NCBI GenBank assembly: GCA_002448235.1
Contig: DIXF01000005.1
Location: 62,001-126,000, forward strand
Origin: Syntrophaceae bacterium UBA6087
GTDB taxonomy: Bacteria; Desulfobacterota; Desulfomonilia; UBA1062
DNA: 64,000 nucleotides
Direction of reading: 5' to 3'
A program made the translations under genes and the position numbers. Below, one piece after another: positions 44,514 through 53,511 of this stretch. Below the pieces are notes generated by a model. It saw only the letters and a list, made by a program, of their open reading frames with translations, was not told the DNA's origin and did not search any database. How positions within the stretch are numbered: position 1 is the first letter of the stretch; the number at the start of each line of letters is the position of its first letter.

Positions 44514-45303
44514 TGCCGAATATCCCCTCGATCTTATCCATCTCCACGTAAGGCTTCACCACAATGTCCGCGAAGATCTTGTTCGCGTCCTTCTTTACCT
44601 CTTGGACATACCCTATCTTAAGCCCGCTGGGGAAAAACCCCAGCAATCCGGACGTAACCACGCAATCACCGACCTTAACGTCCTCGGTACTGCGCACATA
44701 CTCAAGGCTCAGGAGATTCCCTCCTCTCCCCTTGATGACCCCTTTCACCCGCGAGGATTCTATAACGGAAGGGATGGCGCTGTTCGGGTCCGTGATCAGG
44801 AGAATCTGGGCGGTGCGAGGCGAGACGGAAACAACCTTGCCCACGACGCCGTCAGGGCTCAGAATCGCCATGTCCATCCGGAAACCGCTGTTGAAACCCT
44901 TGTCGATCACAGCGGTCTTGAATATCAGGGTGATATCGTGGGAAAGAAGGTTGGCCGGGATCAGGGAGAGATCCTGACGTTGATTCTTGAACTCGAGCAT
45001 CGCCCTGTATCGTCTGTTCTCCGACTTGAGCTCCTCCAGGGTCATGGACCGTACCCGGAGGGTCTCGACCTGTTTTTTGAGCTCTTTGTTCTCCCTGCTC
45101 GTATTCACGAGGCCGATATAGGTATCCCAGATTTCGGCCACGAAGGAGAACGGAGAGGTGATGACCTTATCGAAGATGTAATACCCTTCCCGGATATAGC
45201 TTATGCCCAGAGTCGACGGATAATGCCTTCCGGTTGAGAGCAAAACAAGGATAAGTGCTGCTGCACATGTGAGTAAAAATATCCTTGTATTACTTCTTAC
45301 CAT
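44485..45303 (-). CDS. mreC: rod shape-determining protein MreC
   Basis: A 272-residue type II membrane protein. It has a short cytoplasmic N-terminus, a membrane segment (about residues 9-23), a coiled coil (about 65-105, with NKELKKQVETLRV) and a periplasmic beta domain. Hallmarks are GFNSGFRMDMAILSPDGVVGKV, VSPRTAQILLITDPNSAIPSV and a VVTSGLLGFFPSGLKIGYV segment. MreC links MreB to PBP2 in the periplasm. Its ATG shares a base with the mreB stop (TAATG), so translation is coupled. Confidence 0.93.
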   Translation of the reverse strand: MVRSNTRIFLLTCAAALILVLLSTGRHYPSTLGISYIREGYYIFDKVITSPFSFVAEIWDTYIGLVNTSRENKELKKQVETLRVRSMTLEELKSENRRYRAMLEFKNQRQDLSLIPANLLSHDITLIFKTAVIDKGFNSGFRMDMAILSPDGVVGKVVSVSPRTAQILLITDPNSAIPSVIESSRVKGVIKGRGGNLLSLEYVRSTEDVKVGDCVVTSGLLGFFPSGLKIGYVQEVKKDANKIFADIVVKPYVEMDKIEGIFGIAQNMEVSD

Positions 45304-46340
45304 TAACTGGGTATCGTTACATCTCTTAAGAGATCGATATCATCCAGAAGCTTACCCGCCCCCCTGGCTACTGTGGAGAGAGGATCCTCTGCAATGATGA
45401 CGGGGAGCCCTGTTTCTTCCCTGAGGAGCTTGTCCAGGTTCTTATAAAGTGCGCCACCGCCTGTCAGAACGATACCTCTGTCCACGATGTCCGCAGCCAA
45501 CTCCGGAGGTGTCTGCTCCAGGGCAACCCTCACTGCATCGATAATGATCCTGACAGGACCTTGACACGCCTTGCGGATCTCTTCGGAGCTGATGGTGAAG
45601 ATTTTGGGAATTCCGTCCACCAGATCCCTGCCTTTGACCTCGATGGTTCTTTCAACCTCGTCGGAGGCGGCGGACCCGATCATGATCTTGATGATCTCGG
45701 CCGTCCGTTCGCCGATGAGCAGGTTGTATTCCCTCTTGATGTACTGCATGATGGCCTGGTCTATCTTGTCGCCTGCAACACGGACGCTGTTCGTATAGAC
45801 GATGCCGGACAGGGAGATGACGGCGACTTCCGTGGTTCCGCCTCCGATGTCCACGATCATGGAACTGATAGGCTCCGTGACCGGCAATCCGGCACCGATA
45901 GCTGCAGCCATGGGCTCGGCAACGATGTACACTTCACGGGCGCCTGCTGCCTCGGCGGATTCCTTTACCGCTCTTTTTTCAACCTGGGTTATCCCCGACG
46001 GAACACAGATGATGACCCGTGGCCTCACGCCCAGACGCCGCTGATGCACTTTCGTGATGAAATACTTCAACATGGCCTCGGTAGCCTCGAAATCGGCGAT
46101 CACACCGTCTTTCATGGGCCGAATGGCCTGGATATTCTCAGGGGTTCTCCCCAGCATTTTCTTTGCGTCCGTCCCCACAGCGACGATCCGGTTTACCCCG
46201 CCGTACTCCATCTTGACCGCAACCACGGAAGGCTCTGACAGGACAATTCCCTTATCCCGAGCATATACCAGGGTGTTTGCAGTGCCAAGATCTATGGCAA
46301 GATCGCTGGAGAACATTCCAAAAATCCATTCAAAGACCAT
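45303..46340 (-). CDS. mreB: rod shape-determining protein MreB (bacterial actin)
   Basis: A 345-residue actin-fold ATPase. The ATP-site motifs are DLGTANTLVYARDKGIV (phosphate 1), MIVDIGGGTTEVAVISLSG (phosphate 2) and VLTGGGALYKNLD (adenosine). It forms membrane-bound filaments that direct lateral wall synthesis. The ATG at 46340 has an AAGGAG-type ribosome site ten to twelve bases upstream, reading from the minus strand. It is the first gene of the shape operon, divergent from the GlmU-like gene. No promoter was obvious by eye in the 134-base gap between them. Confidence 0.96.
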   Translation of the reverse strand: MVFEWIFGMFSSDLAIDLGTANTLVYARDKGIVLSEPSVVAVKMEYGGVNRIVAVGTDAKKMLGRTPENIQAIRPMKDGVIADFEATEAMLKYFITKVHQRRLGVRPRVIICVPSGITQVEKRAVKESAEAAGAREVYIVAEPMAAAIGAGLPVTEPISSMIVDIGGGTTEVAVISLSGIVYTNSVRVAGDKIDQAIMQYIKREYNLLIGERTAEIIKIMIGSAASDEVERTIEVKGRDLVDGIPKIFTISSEEIRKACQGPVRIIIDAVRVALEQTPPELAADIVDRGIVLTGGGALYKNLDKLLREETGLPVIIAEDPLSTVARGAGKLLDDIDLLRDVTIPS

Positions 46341-46474
46341 AGATGCCTACTCCTTTCCTTCACTCGGCTCTATTTGTTCAGCCGTCTTAACAAATACCCA
46401 TCCCTTTGACAAGAGAAATGGAGGCTATCGTCTCTTGCTTTACCGCCCCCGGTTATGATAGCAATGCATCCACG

Positions 46475-47482
46475 ATGTATTCGACTTGTACCATAATACT
46501 TGCTGCAGGAAAAGGAACCAGATTAAAATCTGCGAAGCCGAAGGTTATGCACGAGATACTCGGCTTCCCGCTGATATTTTACCCGATCAGCCTCGCGAAG
46601 AAGATCGGCTCGAGCATTATCGGCGTCATCGGTCACGGAAGGGAAATCGTCGGTCCCTACCTGGATCAATTTTCCATAACAAAGGTGGTGCAGGACCCTC
46701 CTCTGGGTACGGGACATGCGGTCCTGATGGCGCGCGATGCCCTGGAAAAAATGCCCGTAAAAGACGTGATCATCATCCCCGGCGACATGCCCCTGATAGA
46801 ATATTCATCGATTGCTTCGCTCATCGAGGTTTACTGCGCATCCGGTGCGCCCATCGGGGTACTCACGGCCTGTCTTCCCGATCCCTTCGGGTACGGAAGG
46901 ATCATCCGTGACGAAAAGAACAATGTATGCGGAATCGTCGAACATAACGACGCCACGGACGTACAGAAGAAGATCCAGGAGATCAATACCGGTGTGTATA
47001 TCATCGACAAGACGTTCCTCTTGGATTCGGTGAGCCGTCTTACTCCGAACAATGCAAAAGGCGAGCTCTACCTTACCGATATCGTCCAGATGGCAGACTT
47101 TGCATCCTCTTTCATCGCACCTGACTTTAACGAAGCCCACGGCATAAACTCGAGAGCGCAGCTCTGCCAGGCCGGGGCAATCATGCAGCAGCGCATCAAC
47201 AGAGCCTTCATGGATGAAGGCGTGACGCTGATAGATCCGGGCAGTGTATGGATCAGCCCGCTGGCCACAATCGGGACGGATGTCGAGATATGGCCTCATA
47301 CCCATATCATGGGCAACTCCGCCATTGACTCCGATGTGAAGATCATGCCCAATACCTGGATCAACGACTCGCGTATCGGCACCAGGAGTTTTATAGGTCA
47401 CTACAGTCTGATAGAAGAATCAGAGATAGCCCCTGACACAACCTTACCTCCTTACTCCCGTATTCAGGGGCCAAAACCTTAG
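46475..47482 (+). CDS. GlmU-like UDP-N-acetylglucosamine pyrophosphorylase, acetyltransferase domain missing
   Basis: Start at ATG 46475 (MYSTCTIILAAGKGTRLKSA); no good ribosome site, and the frame is open to 46406. The 335-residue product has the full uridyltransferase domain: LAAGKGTRLKSAKPKVMHEILG, QDPPLGTGHAV, IIPGDMPLIE, GYGRIIRDE, EINTGVYI and NNAKGELYLTDIV. GlmU normally has about 450 residues. Here only the first turns of the beta-helix remain, ending at PYSRIQGPKP, before the acetyltransferase active site. It should make UDP-GlcNAc from GlcNAc-1-phosphate but not acetylate. It precedes lon by about 40 bases. Confidence 0.85.
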   Translation: MYSTCTIILAAGKGTRLKSAKPKVMHEILGFPLIFYPISLAKKIGSSIIGVIGHGREIVGPYLDQFSITKVVQDPPLGTGHAVLMARDALEKMPVKDVIIIPGDMPLIEYSSIASLIEVYCASGAPIGVLTACLPDPFGYGRIIRDEKNNVCGIVEHNDATDVQKKIQEINTGVYIIDKTFLLDSVSRLTPNNAKGELYLTDIVQMADFASSFIAPDFNEAHGINSRAQLCQAGAIMQQRINRAFMDEGVTLIDPGSVWISPLATIGTDVEIWPHTHIMGNSAIDSDVKIMPNTWINDSRIGTRSFIGHYSLIEESEIAPDTTLPPYSRIQGPKP

Positions 47483-47503
47483 GCTGATTGACTTTTTCAG
47501 CCT
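47481..47503 (+). other. hairpin between glmU-like gene and lon
   Basis: AGGCTGA (47481-47487) pairs with TCAGCCT (47497-47503) over a 9-base loop, starting at the stop of the GlmU-like gene and ending 19 bases before the lon start. No U-tract follows. It could be an attenuator or a processing site between the two cistrons. Confidence 0.35.
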
Positions 47504-47522
47504 TGGAACCTACAGAAAAACT

Positions 47523-49955
47523 ATGGATTGGATCAAGAGTATCTTCACCCGCACCACGGAAAATAAACCAATTGACGGAGAAGAGCATCCCGACAGCCTG
47601 CCTGTCCTTCCGCTCAAAGACGCAGTGCTGATCCCCGACGGACTGCTGCCCTTGATCGTATCGAATCCGGCGTCCATCTCGCTGGTCAAAGATCTCTATG
47701 CGGGCAGCTCACCGGTTGTGGCGGTCGGCATGAGAGAATCAGGGGATTCGGAGCCCGCGACATGGGACAACCTGTATCGTATCGGATGCATGGCGAAGAT
47801 CACCAAGATCACCCAGGCAAAGAACGGCGAGCTCTCGATCATGATCAGGGGGATCACGAAGGCTTCCCTTGACGAGAAGCTGTCGGCCGAGCCCTACCTG
47901 CGGGCAAAAGTGACATACCTCCATGAGCACTATGAATCCGACAGGCAGATTCAGGCCATGGCTCATTCCACACGCGAGATCCTCGGCCAGCTTGCACGGC
48001 TTTCGTACCACAACCTCGAATCGGTGCTCGTAAACCTTTCAAAGCTCAAGGACCCTGTCATCCTCCTCAGCACTGCCACGACCAATCTCCCCATCCCTGT
48101 GGAGAAGAAGCAGCTCATACTGGAGGAAAATGATTTCTACGAAAAATACATGGTCCTTTATGAAAGCTTACGTGAAGAGCTGGATATTCTGGAACTCTCA
48201 TCAAAGATATCCGAAAGGGCGAAGGGCGAGATAAACAACGCCCAGCGCGAATATTATCTCAGGCAGCAGCTCAAGGCGATCAAGAAAGAGCTGGGAGATT
48301 CACAGGGAGATACCGAGGACGAGATGGAGTCCCTGAAAAAGGAAATCGAAGCAAAGGGTCTTCCAGACGAGGTGAAGAAGGAAGTCGACAAGGACATTAA
48401 ACGCATCTCCCGGATGCAGCCGGGATCTTCTGAGTACGTCACCATTCGCACCTACCTCGACTGGATCACCGACCTGCCCTGGAAGGATAAGACCGACGAC
48501 ACTCTGGACATCCGAAACGCATCCGACATCCTCAACGAGGATCACTTCAATCTGAAAAAGCCCAAGAAGAGGATCCTCGAGTACCTTTCCGTCAAGAAGC
48601 TGAAGAACGACCTCAAAGGGCCCATCCTGTGCTTCGTAGGCCCTCCCGGCGTCGGCAAGACATCTTTGGGAAAGTCCATCGCTCGGGCAATGGGCAGAAA
48701 ATTCGTACGCATCTCCCTGGGAGGCGTGCGGGATGAAGCCGAGATCAGAGGCCACAGAAGGACCTATATCGGGGCAATGCCCGGCAGGATCATCAACGGG
48801 CTGAAGATCGCCCAGAGCATGAACCCCGTGTTCATGCTCGACGAGATCGACAAGCTCTCTCACGACATCCATGGCGACCCGTCCTCGGCGCTGCTCGAAG
48901 CGCTCGACCCCGAGCAGAACACCCATTTTGTCGACCATTATCTCAACGTGCCTTTTGATTTGTCGCAGGTATTCTTCATTACCACCGCAAACGTAATGGA
49001 TACCATTCCTCCTGCGCTCCGCGACCGCATGGAGATCGTCCATATCGAAGGATATACGCATGAGGACAAGGTTCAGATCGCCCGGCATTATCTGATACCC
49101 CAGGAGATCGAGGCCAACGGACTCTCTTCGGGCATGGTGGATTTCCAAGACGACGCCGTCGACCACATCATCCGGTCTTATACGAGGGAATCCGGCGTAC
49201 GGAGCCTCAAGCGCGAAATCGCTTCCTGCCTGCGGGTGATCGCTTCAGAGGTAGCGAAAAACGGCGGAGAGAGCTTTGTCATCGACCGCCTTTTCGTCGA
49301 AGAGGCCCTCGGCCCTGTGCGGTTCATGCCAGAGGCAAAACAGCGGGGCAGGATACCGGGGATCGCCACCGGGCTCGCATGGACCCCTTACGGAGGAGAG
49401 ATCCTCTTCGTGGAGTCTGCTCTGGTGGAAGGGAAGGACGAGATGATCCTGACCGGCCAGATGGGCGACGTTATGAAGGAATCCGCCAGGATCGCACTGA
49501 GCATCGTCAAAGGGGCGTCCTACTCCGTCGAACAGGGAAAGGGCGTCCATATCCATGTCCCCGCGGGCGCCATTCCCAAGGATGGACCCTCTGCCGGGGT
49601 CACTATCGTGACGTCTCTCCTTTCCCTCATTACCGGCAAGGCAGTCCGTGAAGACCTGGCCATGACCGGCGAGATCACCTTACGCGGCGTGGTGCTGCCG
49701 GTCGGCGGGATAAAGGAGAAGGTTCTGGCCGCACGGCGTGCAGGCATTACCGAGATTGTCCTGCCCAGGATGAACGAGAAAGACTTGCGGGATATCGAGC
49801 CCCATGTGCTGAAAGATATCGCCATCCATTACGTGGAGAGCATCGGCGAGGTGATCAAGCTGGCCTTCCCCGAGGCGAAGAAAGAAGTCACCCCATTCGT
49901 CGACCACTTCGAGTTCTGGGACAATCCTGAAGTCAAGCCGTCTCTGAGAGTCTAG
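47523..49955 (+). CDS. lon: ATP-dependent protease Lon
   Basis: An 810-residue Lon protease, normal for the family. The N-terminal LonN domain (about 25-220, starting LPVLPLKDAVLIPDG) is followed by a helical linker. The AAA+ domain carries Walker A G373-PPGVGK-T380 and Walker B MLDEIDK. The C-terminal serine protease domain has catalytic S690 in KDGPSAG and K733 in GGIKEK. It degrades misfolded and regulatory proteins in the cytoplasm. No heat-shock promoter (CTTGAA/CCCCAT) was recognised upstream. The 3' end overlaps the convergent hemL gene by 23 bases. Confidence 0.96.
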   Translation: MDWIKSIFTRTTENKPIDGEEHPDSLPVLPLKDAVLIPDGLLPLIVSNPASISLVKDLYAGSSPVVAVGMRESGDSEPATWDNLYRIGCMAKITKITQAKNGELSIMIRGITKASLDEKLSAEPYLRAKVTYLHEHYESDRQIQAMAHSTREILGQLARLSYHNLESVLVNLSKLKDPVILLSTATTNLPIPVEKKQLILEENDFYEKYMVLYESLREELDILELSSKISERAKGEINNAQREYYLRQQLKAIKKELGDSQGDTEDEMESLKKEIEAKGLPDEVKKEVDKDIKRISRMQPGSSEYVTIRTYLDWITDLPWKDKTDDTLDIRNASDILNEDHFNLKKPKKRILEYLSVKKLKNDLKGPILCFVGPPGVGKTSLGKSIARAMGRKFVRISLGGVRDEAEIRGHRRTYIGAMPGRIINGLKIAQSMNPVFMLDEIDKLSHDIHGDPSSALLEALDPEQNTHFVDHYLNVPFDLSQVFFITTANVMDTIPPALRDRMEIVHIEGYTHEDKVQIARHYLIPQEIEANGLSSGMVDFQDDAVDHIIRSYTRESGVRSLKREIASCLRVIASEVAKNGGESFVIDRLFVEEALGPVRFMPEAKQRGRIPGIATGLAWTPYGGEILFVESALVEGKDEMILTGQMGDVMKESARIALSIVKGASYSVEQGKGVHIHVPAGAIPKDGPSAGVTIVTSLLSLITGKAVREDLAMTGEITLRGVVLPVGGIKEKVLAARRAGITEIVLPRMNEKDLRDIEPHVLKDIAIHYVESIGEVIKLAFPEAKKEVTPFVDHFEFWDNPEVKPSLRV

Positions 49956-51219
49956 CGATACACGTCCGCGCCGATTCCATCACGTCTGCCATGACCTCTT
50001 CCGTATGAGCAGTGCTCACGAACATCGCTTCGTACGGAGACGGTGCGAGGTAAACGCCGCTTTCGAGCATGAGGTGGAAGAACCGTGAATACAGCCCGGC
50101 ATCCGAGGCCATGACATCGTCAAAGGTTTCGACAGAACCTTCCTTGAAGAAGATACCCGCCATGCTGCCCAGGTGATTTACGGCCATAGGCAGCCCCGCT
50201 TTTGCTGCGGATTCCCCGATTACATCGAGCAGGCCTTTCAGGGAGCGGCTGAGCCGTTCGTAGGGGTTGTCCCTTTTGAGGACTTTCAGCGTGGCGATCC
50301 CTGCCGCCATGGCCATGGGATTGCCCGACAGCGTCCCTGCCTGGTAGACCGGTCCTTCCGGGGCCAGCAGACACATGATGTCGGCGCGCCCTCCGAAAGC
50401 ACCCACGGGCATTCCCCCCCCGATGATCTTACCGAGACAGGTAAGGTCCGGACGGATGCCTGCCATATCCTGATACCCTCCGTAGCGGAACCGGAAAGCG
50501 GTGATAACTTCATCGAATATAAGAAGGGCTTCGTGGTCCCAGGTGATCTTTCGCAAACTCTCAAGGAAGCCCTTTTCCGGCAGCACCATGCCCATATTCC
50601 CGGCAACGGGCTCTACGATCACTCCGGCCACCTTCGCACCGTTCTCTTCCATAAACGCTTCGAAGGCCTCACTGTCGTTATACGGCAATACCGCGCTCGT
50701 GGAGGCGATCTCCCGGGGAACCCCGGCCGTATCCGGCATGCCGAAGGTAAGAGCCCCGGACCCGGCCTTGACCAGCAGGCTGTCCACATGGCCGTGATAG
50801 CACCCTTCGAACTTCACGATCACGTCTCTGCCTGTATACGCCCTGGCCAGTCTGATCGCGCTCATCGTGGCCTCCGTGCCGGAGCTGACGAAGCGGACCT
50901 TTTCAATAGAGGGGATCGCCTCGCAGACGCTTTCCGCCATGACGACCTCGAGCTCGGTCGGCGCTCCGTAGCTCATGCCCTTCGAGGCCTGTTCGGTCAC
51001 GGCCTCTACTACCTCCGGGTGGGTATGCCCGAGTATCATCGGCCCCCAGGAGAGCACGTTGTCGATATACCTCGTCCCTTCGCAGTCATAAAGGTAGGGG
51101 CCTTTCGCCTTTTCAATGAATCTCGGGACCCCTCCCACCTTTCTGAAAGCCCTCACCGGAGAATTCACTCCTGACGGTATGCTCAGCTTGGCTCGTTCGA
51201 ACAGATCGGAATTTTTCAT
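49933..51219 (-). CDS. hemL: glutamate-1-semialdehyde 2,1-aminomutase
   Basis: A 428-residue PLP enzyme that makes 5-aminolevulinate from glutamate-1-semialdehyde in tetrapyrrole synthesis. Family landmarks are PSGVNSPVRAFRKVGG near the start, SWGPMILGHTHPEV, RFVSSGTEATMSAIRLAR, FEGCYHGHVDSLLVKAGSG, IFDEVITAFRF and the PLP-lysine segment TCLGKIIGGGMPVGAFGG. YQAGTLSGNPMAMAAG follows. It overlaps the upstream siroheme-decarboxylase-type gene by four bases (ATGA), so the two are co-translated and probably serve one haem pathway. The 3' end overlaps lon. Confidence 0.95.
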   Translation of the reverse strand: MKNSDLFERAKLSIPSGVNSPVRAFRKVGGVPRFIEKAKGPYLYDCEGTRYIDNVLSWGPMILGHTHPEVVEAVTEQASKGMSYGAPTELEVVMAESVCEAIPSIEKVRFVSSGTEATMSAIRLARAYTGRDVIVKFEGCYHGHVDSLLVKAGSGALTFGMPDTAGVPREIASTSAVLPYNDSEAFEAFMEENGAKVAGVIVEPVAGNMGMVLPEKGFLESLRKITWDHEALLIFDEVITAFRFRYGGYQDMAGIRPDLTCLGKIIGGGMPVGAFGGRADIMCLLAPEGPVYQAGTLSGNPMAMAAGIATLKVLKRDNPYERLSRSLKGLLDVIGESAAKAGLPMAVNHLGSMAGIFFKEGSVETFDDVMASDAGLYSRFFHLMLESGVYLAPSPYEAMFVSTAHTEEVMADVMESARTCIARLSETA

Positions 51220-51695
51220 GTCCGGTCCTCTCTGATATACTCCATGGACGATTTCTTCAATTCCTGAAGGCTCCAGTATACTTTGTATGTACTGATGCTG
51301 AGCGACGAAGCGATTTCGGTTATTGCTCCTTCGACCTCGGCCTTAGTTTTTCCGTGAATCATGGAAAAGAGGTTGAACTCTCCAAAGCCCGGCCTCTCGT
51401 AGCAGTGCGATACGGAGCCCTCCCTTGCGATCTTAAGCCCGGTCTCCTCAAGTCGCTCCTCGGGTACGGCCCAGACGACCATGGCGCCAGCCGAAAAGCC
51501 CGCTGCGCGGTGGCGGAGCACTGCCTTCATCTCCCTTACTATTCCCTCGCGCTTCAACGCTCGAATCCTGTCGACGGCCTCAGGCGTCTCAATGCCTAAT
51601 TCCTGTGCCAATGCATCAAAAGGCCTTTTCTTCAAGGGGAGGTCCCCTTGGATTAAAGCGAGGATCTTTTTGTCGATGTCATCCGTAATCATCAT
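51216..51695 (-). CDS. siroheme decarboxylase subunit (AhbA/AhbB type, Lrp-like fold)
   Basis: A 159-residue protein with an AsnC/Lrp-like N-terminal helix-turn-helix (about residues 8-55) and a C-terminal RAM-like domain. Features typical of the siroheme decarboxylase branch are VLRHRAAGFSAGAMVVW, HCYERPGFGEFNLFSMIHG and a final YKVYWSLQELKKSSM. Such subunits (AhbA/AhbB or NirD/L/G/H) are often annotated as Lrp regulators. They remove two carboxyl groups from siroheme in the alternative haem route used by sulphate reducers and archaea. It overlaps hemL. Only one subunit is present in the window; AhbA versus AhbB cannot be decided. Confidence 0.8.
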   Translation of the reverse strand: MMITDDIDKKILALIQGDLPLKKRPFDALAQELGIETPEAVDRIRALKREGIVREMKAVLRHRAAGFSAGAMVVWAVPEERLEETGLKIAREGSVSHCYERPGFGEFNLFSMIHGKTKAEVEGAITEIASSLSISTYKVYWSLQELKKSSMEYIREDRT

Positions 51696-51798
51696 GTACG
51701 GAATCTACACATATTATTCTTCTGCATTCAACTTAAAATCTTAAGAGATCGAGAGAGTCACGGGGCACATGAAACCCGCCCTCCATGAAGTTGTTGCG

Positions 51799-52638
51799 CT
51801 ATCTCTCCACCAGCAGGACGGGCGCAGGAACTGCAGATAAGGCCGGCTGTTCGTTTTTCAGCCTGTATAAATCATACGATTTCAAATTATTGCTCCGGAT
51901 CATATCAATGACTTTATCCACATATGCATCCCCGTTTTCGGAGTACGTATGCAAACCCTTTGCAAGCTCGACAGAATCGTACAGGAAAGTTTTCTGCGTG
52001 CGAATCTTCCTCAAATGCTCATAGTCCGGACGGGTATTGATATTCCACAAGTAATAATCGACGCAGGCCTGAAGATTGTCAAAACTGGAAACGGAGAACG
52101 TACAGTCCGATGCAAGTTCCCTGGGCGCCATTCCGGTGCCCTTGAGCCCGCGCATACCGAAAAGGTTGTTGCCGTGCCGGGCGAAACGTGACGTTCCCCA
52201 TCCCGATTCTATGGCTGCCTGGGCTATTACGAGTGAAGCCGGAAGGATATCCACACGAACAAGGAGCTCATCGAGCATGGCCCGGTAATTCCCCCGTTCG
52301 ACCCGGTAATGGTCGGCCATCTGTTCGATGAAACGGATATCTTTGAAAGACAGGTAGAACGATGCCTTTTTTATTCTTACCAGCTCGCTGCGCTGGGCCA
52401 TGACATCTCCGTTTGCCTTGAGGACAAGGGGAAGGAGTATCTCTATCAGCAACTGCTTGCGCTGCTTGGTATCCCGTATGCTGGTAAACTCCCCCGGGAA
52501 TGAGGTGGTGCAGGCATAATCTATGAGATAGTATCCTAAATCATCGAGGCTATCCGGATACTTTGCCGGGATCATTTCCGGTACTATGACGAACATAGTA
52601 CATAAAAGGAATACCGGCACGATACTCTTCATCTTCAT
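51799..52638 (-). CDS. Bax-like glucosaminidase-domain protein
   Basis: A 279-residue exported protein with a signal peptide (about residues 1-24). The second half is a glucosaminidase-type domain of the Bax group: LVIAQAAIESGWGTSRFARHG with the catalytic Glu, GNNLFGMRG and LQACVDYYLWNINTRPDY. These enzymes cleave peptidoglycan in the periplasm; Bax itself is poorly characterised. FlgJ in this window lacks its muramidase half (see 58008), so a separate wall hydrolase is needed for the flagellar rod; this gene is one candidate, by proximity only. It is transcribed divergently from the atp operon. Confidence 0.8.
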   Translation of the reverse strand: MKMKSIVPVFLLCTMFVIVPEMIPAKYPDSLDDLGYYLIDYACTTSFPGEFTSIRDTKQRKQLLIEILLPLVLKANGDVMAQRSELVRIKKASFYLSFKDIRFIEQMADHYRVERGNYRAMLDELLVRVDILPASLVIAQAAIESGWGTSRFARHGNNLFGMRGLKGTGMAPRELASDCTFSVSSFDNLQACVDYYLWNINTRPDYEHLRKIRTQKTFLYDSVELAKGLHTYSENGDAYVDKVIDMIRSNNLKSYDLYRLKNEQPALSAVPAPVLLVER

Positions 52639-52830
52639 CAGATCTCCCCGGCAGCCTGTCCGCCGAATCTTCTTAATTTTTCGATGCTTAATTTTGGCAA
52701 ACGTTGAATATACCCAGAATGGATAATAAAATCAACCCTTAAGAAAGCTTATAAATTTCTGCTTAATATTCATTTACTTATATGCACTATTAGAGAATAT
52801 CTCATAAAAGTTCCCTTTAAAAAAACCCAC

Positions 52831-52859
52831 TTGCAATATGAATGACTATTCAGTAATAT
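52831..52859 (+). promoter_or_regulatory. sigma-70 promoter of the atpZ-atpI-atpB-atpE operon
   Basis: TTGCAA (52831-52836), a 17-base spacer and TAATAT (52854-52859) form a good -35/-10 pair. The predicted start near 52866 is 20 bases before the atpZ ATG, with GGAGG between. The surrounding sequence is AT-rich. Confidence 0.65.
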
Positions 52860-52885
52860 GCTCTTTGTGATGGAGGATCAGTTGC

Positions 52886-53143
52886 ATGGGAACAGAGAAG
52901 GAAGACAGGGAAAAGAAAAAAATCTACCTCACGGTAGCAGATTTAAGCACCATAGGAATCGCTATGGTGCTGTGCATAGTTGTCGGACTGGCGGTAGGTA
53001 TTTTCCTTGACAGAACATTCGGCACTGATCCCATATTTACGCTTATACTGCTTTTCGGCGGTATTCTTGCAGGATTCAGGATTATGTACAAGGCATACAT
53101 GAGATTCTTCAATGAAGGTAATTCCGATGGTGGCAATACCTAA
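52886..53143 (+). CDS. atpZ: AtpZ/AtpI-type F0F1-ATPase assembly protein
   Basis: An 85-residue protein with two membrane segments (about 18-40 and 49-70) separated by a short loop DRTFGTDPIF. This matches the ATPase-gene1/AtpZ family that precedes atpI in many atp operons and assists Mg2+ handling or ring assembly. A GGAGG ribosome site lies 10 bases before ATG 52886. It is the first gene of the operon; its stop lies inside the atpI start region. The rest of the ATP synthase (delta, alpha, gamma, beta, epsilon and b subunits) is not in the window. Confidence 0.8.
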   Translation: MGTEKEDREKKKIYLTVADLSTIGIAMVLCIVVGLAVGIFLDRTFGTDPIFTLILLFGGILAGFRIMYKAYMRFFNEGNSDGGNT

Positions 53144-53510
53144 AGAACCGGATCAGAAGCGTATCGAGATCTTATCGGTAGGCATCTGGGTCGTTATAAG
53201 CGCAGTGAGCTATCTCTTTTTCGGAGAAAGGTTCGCGTTCGGAGTTCTCATAGGCGGAGTCTTGTGCCTCATCAACTTTCAGTGGCTCTACCGGCATGCA
53301 AAAGCCGCCGTTTCTCTGACAACGAACAAGGGGAAGGCATTCATGGCAAAACGCTATTTCTTAAGGCTGGGAATCATGGGGGTTATTCTCTATGCGTTGA
53401 TAGCCTTAGCAAAGGTGGATGTCATAGGACTTCTCTTGGGCTTATCCGTTGTCATACTGGGAATTACGTCATATGCATGCTTCATCTACATATTCGCAGG
53501 AGGAGAGTAA
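53127..53510 (+). CDS. atpI: ATP synthase protein I
   Basis: Start favoured at ATG 53127 (MVAIPKEPDQ), with AAGG six or more bases upstream; an in-frame ATG at 53112 is also possible. The product has 127 residues and four hydrophobic segments. Recognisable parts are FAFGVLIGGVLCLINFQWLYRHA and GLLLGLSVVILG, as in AtpI proteins, which act in assembling the c-ring. It overlaps atpZ by 17 bases. The start is uncertain but the frame is clear. Confidence 0.82.
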   Translation: MVAIPKEPDQKRIEILSVGIWVVISAVSYLFFGERFAFGVLIGGVLCLINFQWLYRHAKAAVSLTTNKGKAFMAKRYFLRLGIMGVILYALIALAKVDVIGLLLGLSVVILGITSYACFIYIFAGGE

Positions 53511-53511
53511 G

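Noticed and set aside
51216..51695. Lrp/AsnC transcriptional regulator
   Set aside because: The LRHRAAGF and HCYERP...MIHG segments and coupling to hemL fit a siroheme decarboxylase subunit better.
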